Shown piece after piece: positions 28,397 through 37,961 of a DNA stretch of 64,000 bases (its first letter is position 1; each line of letters starts with the position of its first letter). The translations under genes and the position numbers were made by a program. The notes beneath the pieces were generated by a model. The model saw only the letters and a program-made list of their open reading frames with translations, did not search any database and was not told the DNA's origin. The DNA lies in the NCBI GenBank assembly GCA_965263345.1, contig CBDHHC010000024.1, forward strand, positions 1,212,055-1,276,054, read 5' to 3'. Origin of the DNA: CBDHHC01 sp965263345 (GTDB taxonomy: Bacteria > Pseudomonadota > Alphaproteobacteria > Rhizobiales > CBDHHC01).

Positions 28397-29125
28397 ATGT
28401 TCAAGCGTCTTATAATCATTGTAACACTTCTGCCGGTCCTGGCCTTGATTATATTTTGTGTTATGAACCCCGCATTATCCGCTCTTTTCTGCCCAACATG
28501 CTTCGGTTATGAAAATTTCTCCCATAATATTTATATTGAGAGCAAAGCCACGAGCAAACAAAAAGAAAATTTGACGAAAAATTATCTCCAGGCAAAAAAA
28601 CAAGTCGAAAATGTTTATGGCCCTCTGGTATCTAATCCATTGATCATAGCTTCAGTCTCCCAAGACCAGCATGATTTTATCGGCGGAGGGAAAACAAAAG
28701 GAGAGGCATACGGAGCAACGGCGATTAAATTATCTCCCAAAGGACTAAATTCAGCAATTATTGCCCATGAACTTGCCCACATAGAGCTACACACTAGAAT
28801 TGGCGCTTTAAGGTCATATCGTAAACTTCCAGCCTGGTTCGATGAAGGCTTGGCAGTCCTGATCTCAGAAGACGAGAGATACACAGGCCCACCCAGACCT
28901 GATGAATTCTCTGAAAAACAGGTTATGGAATTAACATCAAGCAGAACATGGCGCAGAACAGCTAAAAATTCTAAAGAAGCATATAAAATATATTCCCCTG
29001 CATATCGCATTGTAAGAAAATGGTTCGACAAAGCCGGGCCAGAAGGAATTCAAGAACTTATTAAGCGCATGAAAAATAAGGAAGATTTCCAGAAAATATA
29101 CAATGAACTTGGAGACCGGGTATAA
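28397..29125 (+). CDS. membrane-anchored peptidase MA-like protein
   Basis: A 242-residue protein with one N-terminal membrane helix (RLIIIVTLLPVLALIIFCVM). It carries a gluzincin-type site: HELAHIELHTR near residue 125 (HExxH), with a downstream acidic segment WFDEGLAVLIS whose Glu is the probable third zinc ligand. The pattern resembles the peptidase MA-like/DUF group. Two Cys in ALFCPTCFG precede the domain. The substrate is unknown. Confidence 0.8.
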   Translation: MFKRLIIIVTLLPVLALIIFCVMNPALSALFCPTCFGYENFSHNIYIESKATSKQKENLTKNYLQAKKQVENVYGPLVSNPLIIASVSQDQHDFIGGGKTKGEAYGATAIKLSPKGLNSAIIAHELAHIELHTRIGALRSYRKLPAWFDEGLAVLISEDERYTGPPRPDEFSEKQVMELTSSRTWRRTAKNSKEAYKIYSPAYRIVRKWFDKAGPEGIQELIKRMKNKEDFQKIYNELGDRV

Positions 29126-29302
29126 AACGATCCCCTCAAACTTATGTGATATTTCCATAAAATTACTGACCACCCCACTTGTACTTTTAAAAACTTTACG
29201 ATAGGGAATACGCAAAGGCCTCATAAAACATCAATAAAGTTGTTGGGGCTCACATACATTAACCACAAATAATGCGGCACTGCCGATTACGGAGTAGGGT
29301 AT

Positions 29303-29641
29303 ATGACCTATATCGTTGGAGACGCTTGTATCAAGTGTAAATATACAGACTGTGTAGAAGTTTGTCCTGTAGACTGCTTTTACGAAGGCGAAAATATGTT
29401 GGTAATTCATCCTGATGAGTGCATTGATTGTGGTGTATGCGAACCTGAATGCCCTGTAGAAGCAATTAAGCCTGATACTGAGCCTGGCTTAGAAAGCTGG
29501 TTGGAACTTAACCAAAAATACTCTGAAATCTGGCCAAATATCACCACGAAAAAAGACCCTGACCCTGAAGCCGATAAATATGAAAAAGAAACTGGTAAAT
29601 TGGAAAAACTCTTTTCTGAAAAACCAGGAACAGGCGATTAA
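29303..29641 (+). CDS. fdxA: 7Fe-8S ferredoxin FdxA
   Basis: A 112-residue ferredoxin with two cluster motifs: CIKCKYTDCVEVCPVDC, which carries the unusual spacing of the 3Fe-4S site plus the extra Cys, and CIDCGVCEPECPVEAI for the 4Fe-4S site. The long C-terminal tail with WPNITTKKDPDP is typical of FdxA from alphaproteobacteria and Azotobacter. It is an electron carrier in the cytosol. A perfect hairpin follows the stop and carD comes next, an arrangement conserved in alphaproteobacteria. Confidence 0.96.
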   Translation: MTYIVGDACIKCKYTDCVEVCPVDCFYEGENMLVIHPDECIDCGVCEPECPVEAIKPDTEPGLESWLELNQKYSEIWPNITTKKDPDPEADKYEKETGKLEKLFSEKPGTGD

Positions 29642-29650
29642 GAACGACAC

Positions 29651-29673
29651 AGTGTGAGCAAAAGGCTCACACT
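29651..29673 (+). terminator. hairpin after fdxA
   Basis: AGTGTGAGC (29651-29659) and GCTCACACT (29665-29673) form a perfect 9-base stem with a 5-base loop, ten bases after the fdxA stop. T-richness after it is poor, so it may be Rho-assisted or a 3'-end protector. Confidence 0.6.
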
Positions 29674-30160
29674 TATCGCGTTAACGATAAAATATTTATT
29701 GTGTATATTTACGCCTCAAATGTAATTTTTTTTATTAACACGGGTTTAATTATCATAAACTTTGTGTTAATGTCTTTAATTCTATAGATCACAAGAACAG
29801 TAAGCTAGAAGCTATCTCGCCCGAGTTTATGAAGTAAACATTTGAATGGGCTGTTTTTTTTCGTTTTTTAGTGAAGTCAGAGACTAACGTTCATTTTAGT
29901 CAAACAGTTTTTCTGTCTTCAATGGTTCTCGAGATCTTAAATTATATGGGAATATCTAATTTATTTCCATAACACTATATAATAAAATAATATACGATTA
30001 GGGCGGCGGAAAAGCAAAAAATCCGTACCGTAATACCTAATTTCAAAAAAGGTATTCACTGTCTGAGGCTCGTGATTGTCCATAGACGGTTGAACACATG
30101 CGGCGACCAGTTCAACCATCGAATGCAGTCACATTAGTGAACAAAATTTGGGACGAGAGT
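29674..30160. other. 487-base intergenic region before carD
   Basis: AT-rich; an in-frame upstream extension of carD is possible from 30098 (21 extra codons) but does not look like the family N-terminus. No ncRNA fold recognised. Presumably holds the carD promoter and a long leader. Confidence 0.45.
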
Positions 30161-30730
30161 ATGGCTGCTAGAAAACAAGCGCAACAAAGAAACGGTTTTC
30201 GCACAAGCGAATACATTGTATATCCTTCTCATGGGGTTGGCAAAATCACTGCAATTGAAGAAGAAGAAATTGCAGGAGCAAAATTAGAATTATTTGTCAT
30301 CCACTTTGAGCAAGATAAAATGACACTTCGTGTACCAACATCAAAATTTGAATCTGTTGGCATGCGCAAATTGTCAGAAGAAGACATTGTGAAAAAAGCA
30401 ATGACAACACTAAAAGGCAAAGCACGCGTAAAACGCACAATGTGGAGCCGACGTGCACAAGAATATGAAGCAAAGATCAACTCTGGTGATCTGGTTTCAA
30501 TTGCAGAAGTTGTACGCGATTTATATCGCTCGGATACACAGCCAGAACAATCATATTCTGAGCGTCAGCTATACGAAGCAGCACTAGATCGCATGTCAAG
30601 AGAAGTTGCAGCTATCGACAATATCGAAGAAGGCATTGCAACTCAAAAAATTACAGACACACTAGCCAAATCTGCACGTGCAACACGCAAAGCAGATCTA
30701 GAGCAGACTGAACAAGAAAAAGCAGCTTAA
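30161..30730 (+). CDS. carD: CarD family RNA polymerase-binding regulator
   Basis: A 189-residue protein with the CarD/TRCF N-terminal RNAP-interacting domain: RTSEYIVYPSHGVGKITAIEEEEIAG and the MTLRVPTSKFESVGMRKLS stretch. The C-terminal helical domain includes KRTMWSRRAQEYEAKINSGDL and AEVVRDLYRSD, which contact promoter DNA near the -10. CarD stabilises the open complex, notably at rRNA promoters. Start at 30161 (MAARKQ) matches the common alphaproteobacterial start and has GGACGAGAG upstream. Confidence 0.94.
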   Translation: MAARKQAQQRNGFRTSEYIVYPSHGVGKITAIEEEEIAGAKLELFVIHFEQDKMTLRVPTSKFESVGMRKLSEEDIVKKAMTTLKGKARVKRTMWSRRAQEYEAKINSGDLVSIAEVVRDLYRSDTQPEQSYSERQLYEAALDRMSREVAAIDNIEEGIATQKITDTLAKSARATRKADLEQTEQEKAA

Positions 30731-30764
30731 AAATAATCCAAGCTTGTTTTCGAAATATAAAGTC

Positions 30765-30809
30765 AAAAACAACACTCTGATTTAGGTGGAACATTAGGGT
30801 GTTGTTTTT
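30765..30809. terminator. bidirectional terminator after carD
   Basis: AAAAACAACAC (30765-30775) pairs with GTGTTGTTTTT (30799-30809), an 11-base perfect stem with a T-run on the + strand. It also covers the stop codon of the convergent minus-strand gene, so it can end transcription from both sides. Confidence 0.8.
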
Positions 30810-31618
30810 ATTTCTGAATAAGAAATCACTTCAATTTGAGACGGATGCTGCACCTGAATAAGCGGCCCATTACGATCTTTTATCCACCCTCGAACACGCA
30901 AATACTTTCCCCTATAAAACTCAGGCACAAAACCAGCTTTCTCAAATTTTTTCCAAAACTTACGACGAACTTTAACCGTAAAATCTTCTCGCCAGTTTAT
31001 CCCAAAATTTAGATAAATATTCCCTCGTTTGAGAGCAACAGCCTTCACAACCCCCTCAACAATTTGAAACTGATTAACAAACAATAACAAGTGTTCAAAA
31101 TGAGTGGCATCAAACACACGATAAATATCATTTTTCCAAATACCAATACGCTGTTTTCTTGCAGTATTTTCAAACTTTAAAAGTTGACTATAGCAGATAA
31201 AATGACCACCAAACGAATACACCCGAGCACGCCCTGATACCACAAGCTGCTCTTGCCCCCAAATAAGCTTTCCCTCCTGTTTATAATAAACCTGGGCAAC
31301 CAGCCGTCCATACCGATCTTTATGATATTTCCCAAAAACAAGATAAATTGTTTTTCCAAAAAACAAATGTTTTATCGTCCGTACAACATCATCAAGTGCC
31401 GACCACTCAGCTATTTGAGAAAGCCCAGGCGGAGGATAAGGCAATAAAAGATTAGCAAAACGAACTTCCCGCCCATCTGACAATAACAAAATACCAGGTT
31501 TACGGACCTCAACGACCGTCGCTTCTGTAAAACCCTTAGAATAACAGCTATAGGCAGGATGGGTTTGGAAAACACAAATGAATAGAAACAAGAACAAGAG
31601 TCTTGAAATAATATACAT
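30794..31618 (-). CDS. exported TNase-like protein, probably catalytically altered
   Basis: A 274-residue protein with a signal peptide (RLLFLFLFICVFQTHPAYSC) and a staphylococcal nuclease-like domain. Recognisable pieces are DGREVRFANLLLPYP (where active nucleases have an Asp-Ala-Pro-Glu motif), HKDRYGRLVAQVYY, LVVSGRARVYSF and ARKQRIGIWKND. The acidic residues of the first motif are missing, so nuclease activity is doubtful. A second beta-rich domain follows (VEGVVKAVALKRGNIYLNFG). Its 3' end lies inside the carD terminator stem. Confidence 0.75.
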   Translation of the reverse strand: MYIISRLLFLFLFICVFQTHPAYSCYSKGFTEATVVEVRKPGILLLSDGREVRFANLLLPYPPPGLSQIAEWSALDDVVRTIKHLFFGKTIYLVFGKYHKDRYGRLVAQVYYKQEGKLIWGQEQLVVSGRARVYSFGGHFICYSQLLKFENTARKQRIGIWKNDIYRVFDATHFEHLLLFVNQFQIVEGVVKAVALKRGNIYLNFGINWREDFTVKVRRKFWKKFEKAGFVPEFYRGKYLRVRGWIKDRNGPLIQVQHPSQIEVISYSEIKTTP

Positions 31619-31634
31619 AGAATAATTAAAAGCC

Positions 31635-32756
31635 TCAAGAATAGCGCTGAACCATCAATGGCGCATAAACATGCTCAAAATAAAGAGCGGCAACCTCAGA
31701 CCAGTCATATTGTCGGACAACCTCATGTCCCTCAATCACTAAGGAACGTGAAAAATCCCTGTCCTCAAAAAGGTGTAAACAGGCCTGCGAAAGAGCATCA
31801 ACATCTTCAACGTCACATAATAACCCATTCTCTTCATGCACAATAACATCCTGCGCCATTCCAACCTGCGTTGAAACAACAGGAACATCACAAGCAAGCG
31901 CCTCCAGCAAAGCATTCGGACCTCCATCTTCTCGTGAAGTAATCAAATAGGCATCCAGACACCCGTAACAATCTCTTATCTCATAATAATCTTCCATCAG
32001 AACATGGCGATAAGGAATATCGAGTTTATCCAATCCATTCTTCACATAGCCTCGAGAAGGCCCTGTTAAAAAGACAAACAATGAAGGAATTTTGGACTTT
32101 AATTGACTAAGAGTTTCTAACAGAACATCAGGCCCTTTTGATAATCTGGGCTCATCGCCCTCTTCCCAGCCCAAGCCATCTTTCTGAAATGACCCAATAC
32201 AAAAAGCATCTTTTGGAATCTGGAATTTCTCCCTTAGCTGCTCACGTTCTTCAACGGCAGATGGGAAAAATGTATTTAAATCAACACCCAACGGAATACA
32301 GATCAGCTTATCTTCACGAACACCCCAGTCGAGAAATTTCTGTTGCATAAGCTCTGATGAGACAACAAGACGGTTAAGATGAATAGAAAATTCAATAACA
32401 TTTTCAAGCTCTTGAGTAAGGTCACCACGCTCCCGATCTCCGTAAAAAACAGAAGCAACCAGCCAATTGAGCTCATTACTTGGCGTATAAAGATATTTCA
32501 TAAGAGATCTGATATCACCATAATGGAGGATATCCCCCTTAACACGAGCTGGTTTATCTGAAATATGAGATGGCATTCCCAACTTATTCACCCAACGTGT
32601 TACATAATATCCAACCCATTCATCCGCCCAGCCATGAGAAGGCGTAATATAATGCAGCATTGGTTTGCTGGACTGCGCGAACACATGCTGCAATTCCCTC
32701 ATAAAAAGTTGAGATTTTCGAACTTTTTGGCTTTTAAGCAAATGATTTGAAAGCAT
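31635..32756 (-). CDS. glycosyltransferase, GT4-like
   Basis: A 373-residue GT-B fold enzyme. The C-terminal half has LFVFLTGPSRGYV, AYLITSREDGGPNALLEALACDVPVVSTQVGMAQDVI with the nucleotide-sugar-binding EALACDVPVV segment, and NGLLCDVEDVDALSQAC. The N-terminal acceptor domain lacks a membrane helix. It presumably adds a sugar to a cell-surface polymer; acceptor and donor are unknown. The TNase-like gene starts 16 bases after its stop, and a NusG paralogue precedes it by 227 bases. Confidence 0.85.
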   Translation of the reverse strand: MLSNHLLKSQKVRKSQLFMRELQHVFAQSSKPMLHYITPSHGWADEWVGYYVTRWVNKLGMPSHISDKPARVKGDILHYGDIRSLMKYLYTPSNELNWLVASVFYGDRERGDLTQELENVIEFSIHLNRLVVSSELMQQKFLDWGVREDKLICIPLGVDLNTFFPSAVEEREQLREKFQIPKDAFCIGSFQKDGLGWEEGDEPRLSKGPDVLLETLSQLKSKIPSLFVFLTGPSRGYVKNGLDKLDIPYRHVLMEDYYEIRDCYGCLDAYLITSREDGGPNALLEALACDVPVVSTQVGMAQDVIVHEENGLLCDVEDVDALSQACLHLFEDRDFSRSLVIEGHEVVRQYDWSEVAALYFEHVYAPLMVQRYS

Positions 32757-32983
32757 GAAGAATAACCAAATTATTTAGAAGAGTGGTCATTAATAACATG
32801 TTAGGAGGCATTCCTAAATATAAAACATAATTTTGATAAATATTACGACAATAAGTCCACTTAAACCAAGGCCACACACACAAAACAATTCAGATAATAA
32901 CAAATCAAATAAACAGATATATGAAAGTTCATAAAAATTGGGCAGAGGATTAGTCCGCCCAAATCAAGCCAAAGGTGATAAAA

Positions 32984-33487
32984 TCAGACAGCTTCCAGAG
33001 CTGAAACCTTTTGCGAAATACGCACACTTTGCCCCATCATATCCAACAACAACCAAACCCTGTCCTTTTCAGGCAAAGAAACAACCTGAGCAATAAGGTT
33101 CTTAAAAGGCCCATCCATAATTTCAACCTTATCTCCAGGTGCAACTTTTGGCTGAATAAGCTGATCCAGAACCCCAGAATCCTCATGGGCTCGCAAATCG
33201 GAGATAAAACCAAGAGGAACCTCTCCCAATCTCTCTCCAAATTTGACAAGAGACTGCACCCCCCGTGTAGACAACAACGGCCGCCACTGGCTGCACTGTA
33301 CATTCAAGCGAACAAAAAGATAACTTGGAAATAAGGGCCTGCGAACCATCTCGGTCTTCCTGGCATGCCTTCGGGTTTTTGAAACCATCGGACAATACAC
33401 ATCATAAGACTGCCTTTTAATATTCTCGATCGCCAATTGTTCTTGATTGGGCTTAGTGTAAAGCGCAATCCATTTATACTCTGACAT
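32984..33487 (-). CDS. RfaH/NusG-paralogue antitermination factor
   Basis: A 167-residue protein with an N-terminal NGN domain (MSEYKWIALYTKPNQEQLAIENI, PLFPSYLFVRL, RGVQSLVKFG) and a C-terminal KOW domain (VAPGDKVEIMDGPFKNLIAQVVSL). Length and motifs suit the RfaH/LoaP group of operon-specific NusG paralogues, which often sit before polysaccharide genes, and a glycosyltransferase follows on the same strand. Start at 33487 (MSEYK) rather than 33505. I found no ops element. The housekeeping nusG is not in the window. Confidence 0.87.
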   Translation of the reverse strand: MSEYKWIALYTKPNQEQLAIENIKRQSYDVYCPMVSKTRRHARKTEMVRRPLFPSYLFVRLNVQCSQWRPLLSTRGVQSLVKFGERLGEVPLGFISDLRAHEDSGVLDQLIQPKVAPGDKVEIMDGPFKNLIAQVVSLPEKDRVWLLLDMMGQSVRISQKVSALEAV

Positions 33488-33805
33488 AATGAAAATTTTC
33501 CGCATCTAAATAAAAACTAACAAAAGAAATTATATCAACAAGTATCACATATTAGAACACAGAATAACAAAGTAATTATACATTATTAACATGAGATATA
33601 AATTATGTGGAAAATATTTATTTAAAATAACACAGTATAGATGAAATATAACCTAATTTATTACAAGTTAGTAACATACTAAAAAACACAAAGAAACAAT
33701 TATGGACTAATTACTAAGTATGAATAGACTAAGCACCTAAATGCTCTCAAACGCCCAATATAGAGTTAAAAACATTTACAGGGGCGCTAAATTCAAGAGA
33801 ACAAA
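33488..33805. other. 318-base intergenic region between minus-strand genes
   Basis: Strongly AT-rich, no coding frame and no clear RNA structure. It is likely the promoter region of the NusG-paralogue gene. It also follows the stop of the large chemoreceptor (minus strand), but I saw no terminator stem. Confidence 0.4.
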
Positions 33806-36694
33806 TTATGCCACACTCTTTATAGACACCAGATTATTTGTTGAAGCCTCATGACCATCGACCTTAAAGAAAGCAATCTGTTTTTGCATATCCAAAGCAC
33901 GATCTTTAAGAGATTGTGAGGCAGCTGAATTTTCTTCAGCAAGAGCCGAATTTTGCTGTGTCATACCGTCCATATGTGTAACTGCAGTATTAATCTGTTC
34001 AATTCCGGCTGACTGTTCCTTGCCAGCACTTGCAATTTCATCAACCACATCCGCCAACTGTGAAATACCCGACACAATACCACTTAAGGACACCCCGGCA
34101 TCTTGAACAAGTTGGGCACCTTTCTTCACTTCATCGCCACTTTCATCGATAAGCTGAGCAATATCTTTAGCAGCTTTTGCAGAACGTTGCGCGAGCTTCC
34201 GGACTTCTGCAGCAACAACCTCAAAACCTTTACCTGCTTCACCAGCACGTGCAGCTTCAACAGCAGCATTCAAGGCAAGCAAATTAATCTGAAAAGCAAT
34301 ATCATCAATAATACTTGTAATATCAGAAATCTGACGGGAAGACTGTTCAATCCGCCCCATCGCATCAACCGCATTTTGAACAATACGTCCGCCTTCAGTT
34401 CCAGCATCTTTAGCGTCTTTAGCAAGTTTATTGGCCTGAGTAGTGTTCCGAGTATTATTCTGAACAGTAGCTGACATTTCTTCCATGGAAGCAGCCGTCT
34501 CTTGTAAAGTCGAAGCCTGTGTTTCTGTCCGGCGAGACAAGTCATCGCTACCTGTTGCAATTTCGGAAGAGGCCGAAGTGACATCATCAGACGATCGCTT
34601 AATCTGTAAAGCAATCGAACCTATCTTATTTATTGTCTCATTCAAATGATCTTTAATCTCAGCAAACATACCCTCATAGTCACCTCTAACCGTTTGCGAT
34701 AAATCTCCATCAGAAAGAGCAACGAGAATGTTTTTGACTTCACTTAAACCTCTATTAGAAGTCTCGTTGATACTGTTAATTCCACTAGCAAGCTCTAGCA
34801 TAAAGCCATCTTTACCACTCATATTAATCTTCTGGGTAAAATCACCACGTCCTGCTGCAGAAGAGACATATGTTGCTTCATCAATAATATCACGCAATTG
34901 CTCAAGAGTAAGATTGAACGAGTGCTTAATCTCATCAAACATACCTTCATAAGATCCATTAATTGTTTGGGAGAGATCGCCCTTTGCAATGGCTTGAACA
35001 CTACTGCGAATTTCTGTAAGTCCTCGATCAGAAACCTCATTAATAGAATTAATACCTTGAGCCAGATCAAGCATGAAACCCTTTTTACCCGTTACATCAA
35101 TAACCTTGGAGAAATCACCGCGTCCAGCCAACCCAGCAGCATCCGTAACATCATGGATTATAAGTCCAAGTTGTTGTAATGTATCATTAAAGGATTTCTT
35201 GATATCCTCAAATAGTCCTTCATACTGACCATTAATTGTTTTCGTTAAGTCCCCTTCTGAAATAGCACGAATAGAATCTCTGGTTTCTGTTAAACCTTTT
35301 TCAGAAACATCATTAATGGAATTAATACCATTCGCAAGCTGTAGCATAAAGCCTTGCAAATCATTGGTATTCATACGATTTGAAAAGTCCCCTTGAGCAC
35401 ACGCACTAACTATCGTGTCTACCTCGTTAAGAACAGCTCTCTCTTGCTCTTCTTGGCGACGAATTTCAGTGACATCATTCCACTCAATAACTGTTCCAAG
35501 ACGCTCCCCTTCAGGGTTTAGAACCGGCGTAGCCGCAATATCAAATATATGCTGTCCAATAACAAACGTTGCTTGGTAAGTCGCTCTTAATCCTCTAAAA
35601 GTACCAGATTGATAATCAGTACCAGCCAACAAGGTCTCAACGCTAAGGCCTTCAAGATTGGAACTATCAAAGTCGGAAATATTAAGGCGAAGGTCCGCTT
35701 TAGCCTTGCTGAAAACCTCTTTGAGCCTGTTATTTGTATAAACGACATTAAGATCAAGCCCGACCAGCATCACAGCACTGGACGCATTATCCAGAGCATT
35801 TTGTACACGTACTGCACTTTGGCCTATATCATTAATTTTATCGAGAGACCGAGCAATATGACCGATTTCATCTTTTGCATCAAGATTAGGAATTTGCGCC
35901 CTATTCCCGTCAGCCATACGCCGCATAGCAACTTGCATCAGGTTCAATGGACGAACAATACCAAGTATAATCAAAACGGAAAAACTAAAAGCAATCAAAG
36001 CACTCACGATAGAAACAACAATTAAAAGAGAAAGCGTTTCTTGTTCATGATGCTCCGCTTTTATTGCAGACTTTTGTGTAAACTGAACAAGCTCTAATAA
36101 TAAACCTTCCAAAGCATGATCGAGTTCTTGCTCCTCTTTCTCAACTTTCTCAGCAAGTTTCTCTGCTTCTTCGAGCTTACCATCCTCAAAAAGTTGAAAA
36201 ACATCCTCTACATGATGGTCAAAATCAGTATGCTCTTTCTCAATTTTTTTCAAAAGCTTCAAAACATGTTTAAACTCTTTGATAACTATTGGATTTGTCT
36301 CTTGCGCAATAATTTTAGCAGAAAAATCTTCAGCTTCTAAAATTTCTTTATCAACCTTTTTAGCCAGTTTTAAAAAAGTCGCTTTTGCTTTTTCATAATG
36401 CTTCTTGGCATTTTGCAATGTCTCTGCATCGCTCGCAGTATTCATTATATAAGCAAAACGTATCGCCTGCTCAAATTTTATGGCCTGCTCTAACTGATGG
36501 ATCGTTATTTTGGTAACACGCTCTGTAGCAGGGATATCTTCCTCTGCTATCTCTTTAATCTCATGACCTATTTGATTTAAACCTGATATGGAAATGTACA
36601 TCAACACTCCCATAGCCATTAGATTCACAACAAGAATAGTTATCACTTTTACTTTGATAGTAAATTGCGAGAGTATATTAAATAAAAAACCCAT
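33806..36694 (-). CDS. methyl-accepting chemotaxis protein with PAS and tandem HAMP modules
   Basis: A 962-residue chemoreceptor. An N-terminal membrane helix (TILVVNLMAMGVLMYISI) and a second near residue 222 enclose a ~180-residue, Lys/Glu-rich helical periplasmic sensor. A first HAMP follows at ~246-298, then a PAS domain (~300-410). Then come about three 91-residue repeats, each with GDF and GDL motifs, which form paired HAMP-like modules. The signalling domain (~690-940) has the conserved tip LLALNAAVEAARAGEAGKGFEVVAAEVRKLAQRSA. No che genes are near. No C-terminal CheR pentapeptide is seen; it ends VSIKSVA. Confidence 0.92.
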   Translation of the reverse strand: MGFLFNILSQFTIKVKVITILVVNLMAMGVLMYISISGLNQIGHEIKEIAEEDIPATERVTKITIHQLEQAIKFEQAIRFAYIMNTASDAETLQNAKKHYEKAKATFLKLAKKVDKEILEAEDFSAKIIAQETNPIVIKEFKHVLKLLKKIEKEHTDFDHHVEDVFQLFEDGKLEEAEKLAEKVEKEEQELDHALEGLLLELVQFTQKSAIKAEHHEQETLSLLIVVSIVSALIAFSFSVLIILGIVRPLNLMQVAMRRMADGNRAQIPNLDAKDEIGHIARSLDKINDIGQSAVRVQNALDNASSAVMLVGLDLNVVYTNNRLKEVFSKAKADLRLNISDFDSSNLEGLSVETLLAGTDYQSGTFRGLRATYQATFVIGQHIFDIAATPVLNPEGERLGTVIEWNDVTEIRRQEEQERAVLNEVDTIVSACAQGDFSNRMNTNDLQGFMLQLANGINSINDVSEKGLTETRDSIRAISEGDLTKTINGQYEGLFEDIKKSFNDTLQQLGLIIHDVTDAAGLAGRGDFSKVIDVTGKKGFMLDLAQGINSINEVSDRGLTEIRSSVQAIAKGDLSQTINGSYEGMFDEIKHSFNLTLEQLRDIIDEATYVSSAAGRGDFTQKINMSGKDGFMLELASGINSINETSNRGLSEVKNILVALSDGDLSQTVRGDYEGMFAEIKDHLNETINKIGSIALQIKRSSDDVTSASSEIATGSDDLSRRTETQASTLQETAASMEEMSATVQNNTRNTTQANKLAKDAKDAGTEGGRIVQNAVDAMGRIEQSSRQISDITSIIDDIAFQINLLALNAAVEAARAGEAGKGFEVVAAEVRKLAQRSAKAAKDIAQLIDESGDEVKKGAQLVQDAGVSLSGIVSGISQLADVVDEIASAGKEQSAGIEQINTAVTHMDGMTQQNSALAEENSAASQSLKDRALDMQKQIAFFKVDGHEASTNNLVSIKSVA
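34578..35396 (-). repeat. three 91-codon tandem repeats inside the chemoreceptor gene
   Basis: The encoded units start with GDFSNRM, GDFSKVI and GDFTQKI and are 91 residues apart for the first two intervals counted by eye. Each contains a GFMLxLAxGINSIN segment and a GDL-T/S-QTI/KTI-x-G-x-Y-EG-L/M segment. They encode consecutive HAMP-like coiled-coil modules, expanded by tandem duplication. Confidence 0.75.
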
Positions 36695-36839
36695 TTTTCG
36701 ACCATAACATAACTAGAAATTGAATTTCTGTTATAGCCCTATATAGTAAATAATAATCTAAATTATTTTGCATAATTACTTAATTTTTCTTAATGTAAAT
36801 TAAGAAAGAAGAAACAAAAATATAACTAAGAAGTCAACG

Positions 36840-37961
36840 TCACCTGCCAAAAGAAGCAGCAATAACCCTTTGCAAAGACGAATAGGCATCTGCAACCCCT
36901 GCACCATAAATATTATCATGACCTTTGTCCCCGACATCTTTAGCACTTTGCATAATGATTTGGCGAATATCGGATGGACGCAAACGAGGGTTACGCTCCA
37001 ATAACAAAGCAACAAGCCCTGAAATATGAGCTGCAGCAAGAGAAGTTCCACTGGAAAACTCTATATTTTTCTTGCGAGATAACACCAACACCCGCACTCC
37101 AGGAGCTGCAAGCGTAACATAACGCCCACGATTGGCATCCTTATAAGACCTGTTCTTATGATCAATCGCCGTCGTTGCAATCACAAAATCAAACGCAGCA
37201 GGATAAACAGGCGGAGCTGTAGGACCATTATTCCCAGCAGCAGCCACGAGAACAATCCCACTATCATTTAACATTTTCAAATAATCCCGATTCAACGGAT
37301 CAACATCAACACTGGTAAAACTTAAATTAATGACCTGTGCCCCCGACTGCCTGCTCCACACCAGGGCCTTATTAAGATTAGTCGATGTCGTTTCTGGAGA
37401 CTTGGAACCAGGAGAAATCACAAATGCACGGGCATCTAGCAACTGAACCATAGGTGAAACACCCTGTATATCTCCTCTGGCCCCAACAATTCCGGCAATT
37501 GCTGTACCATGGTCATCCTGTTTAAAGACCCGTTCATGTTTGGCGTAAGCATCATACCGACTGACAACCGAATGCCTCAATTCTGGTAGCTTATTATCAA
37601 TCCCAGTATCAATTATAGCAACCTTAACATTCCGACCCAACGCAAATTTATGAGCATTTGGAACACGCATTGCATAATGAGCATATTGCAAACTTCGACG
37701 AGAACGTCTCGTTCTCTTGCCATCACTCACCAGCTTATAAATATAATTGGGCTGTGCAGATAAAATTCTTTTATCCGTACTCATTCGCCCCAAAATACTC
37801 TGAACAGTTCGGTTATCAGGAATAAAATAAGATTGCACACGTCTTTGCAGTCCAATCATATCATAACCATCAAGCAGTCTGAGATTATAGTCTTGTGCGA
37901 TAATCCCCTCTATAGATCTGTTACTGAGATTGATCAAGAACAACAACAACTTCTTTTGCAC
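36840..37961 (-). pseudogene. S8 family serine peptidase, C-terminal (catalytic) part of a split gene
   Basis: Encodes a subtilisin-like domain with an intact triad: Asp in VAIIDTGID, His in DDHGTAIAGIV and Ser in SSGTSLAAAHISG, plus the oxyanion Asn in VAAAGNNGP. It begins in mid-prodomain: the frame upstream (37921-38460) supplies signal peptide, linker and prodomain start (RFRAKEVVVVLD) and the two are joined by a +1 shift between 37921 and 37961. Alone it would start at GTG inside the other frame, which is implausible. Intact it would be ~530 residues and secreted. Third gene after the sigma and anti-sigma genes. Confidence 0.85.

Noticed and set aside
32757..33805. ops or JUMPstart element near the NusG paralogue
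   Set aside because: No GGCGGTAG-like string on either strand of the intergenic parts.
37921..37961. Programmed ribosomal frameshift in the subtilase gene
   Set aside because: No heptamer slippery site or downstream stem seen; a simple +1 indel explains it better.
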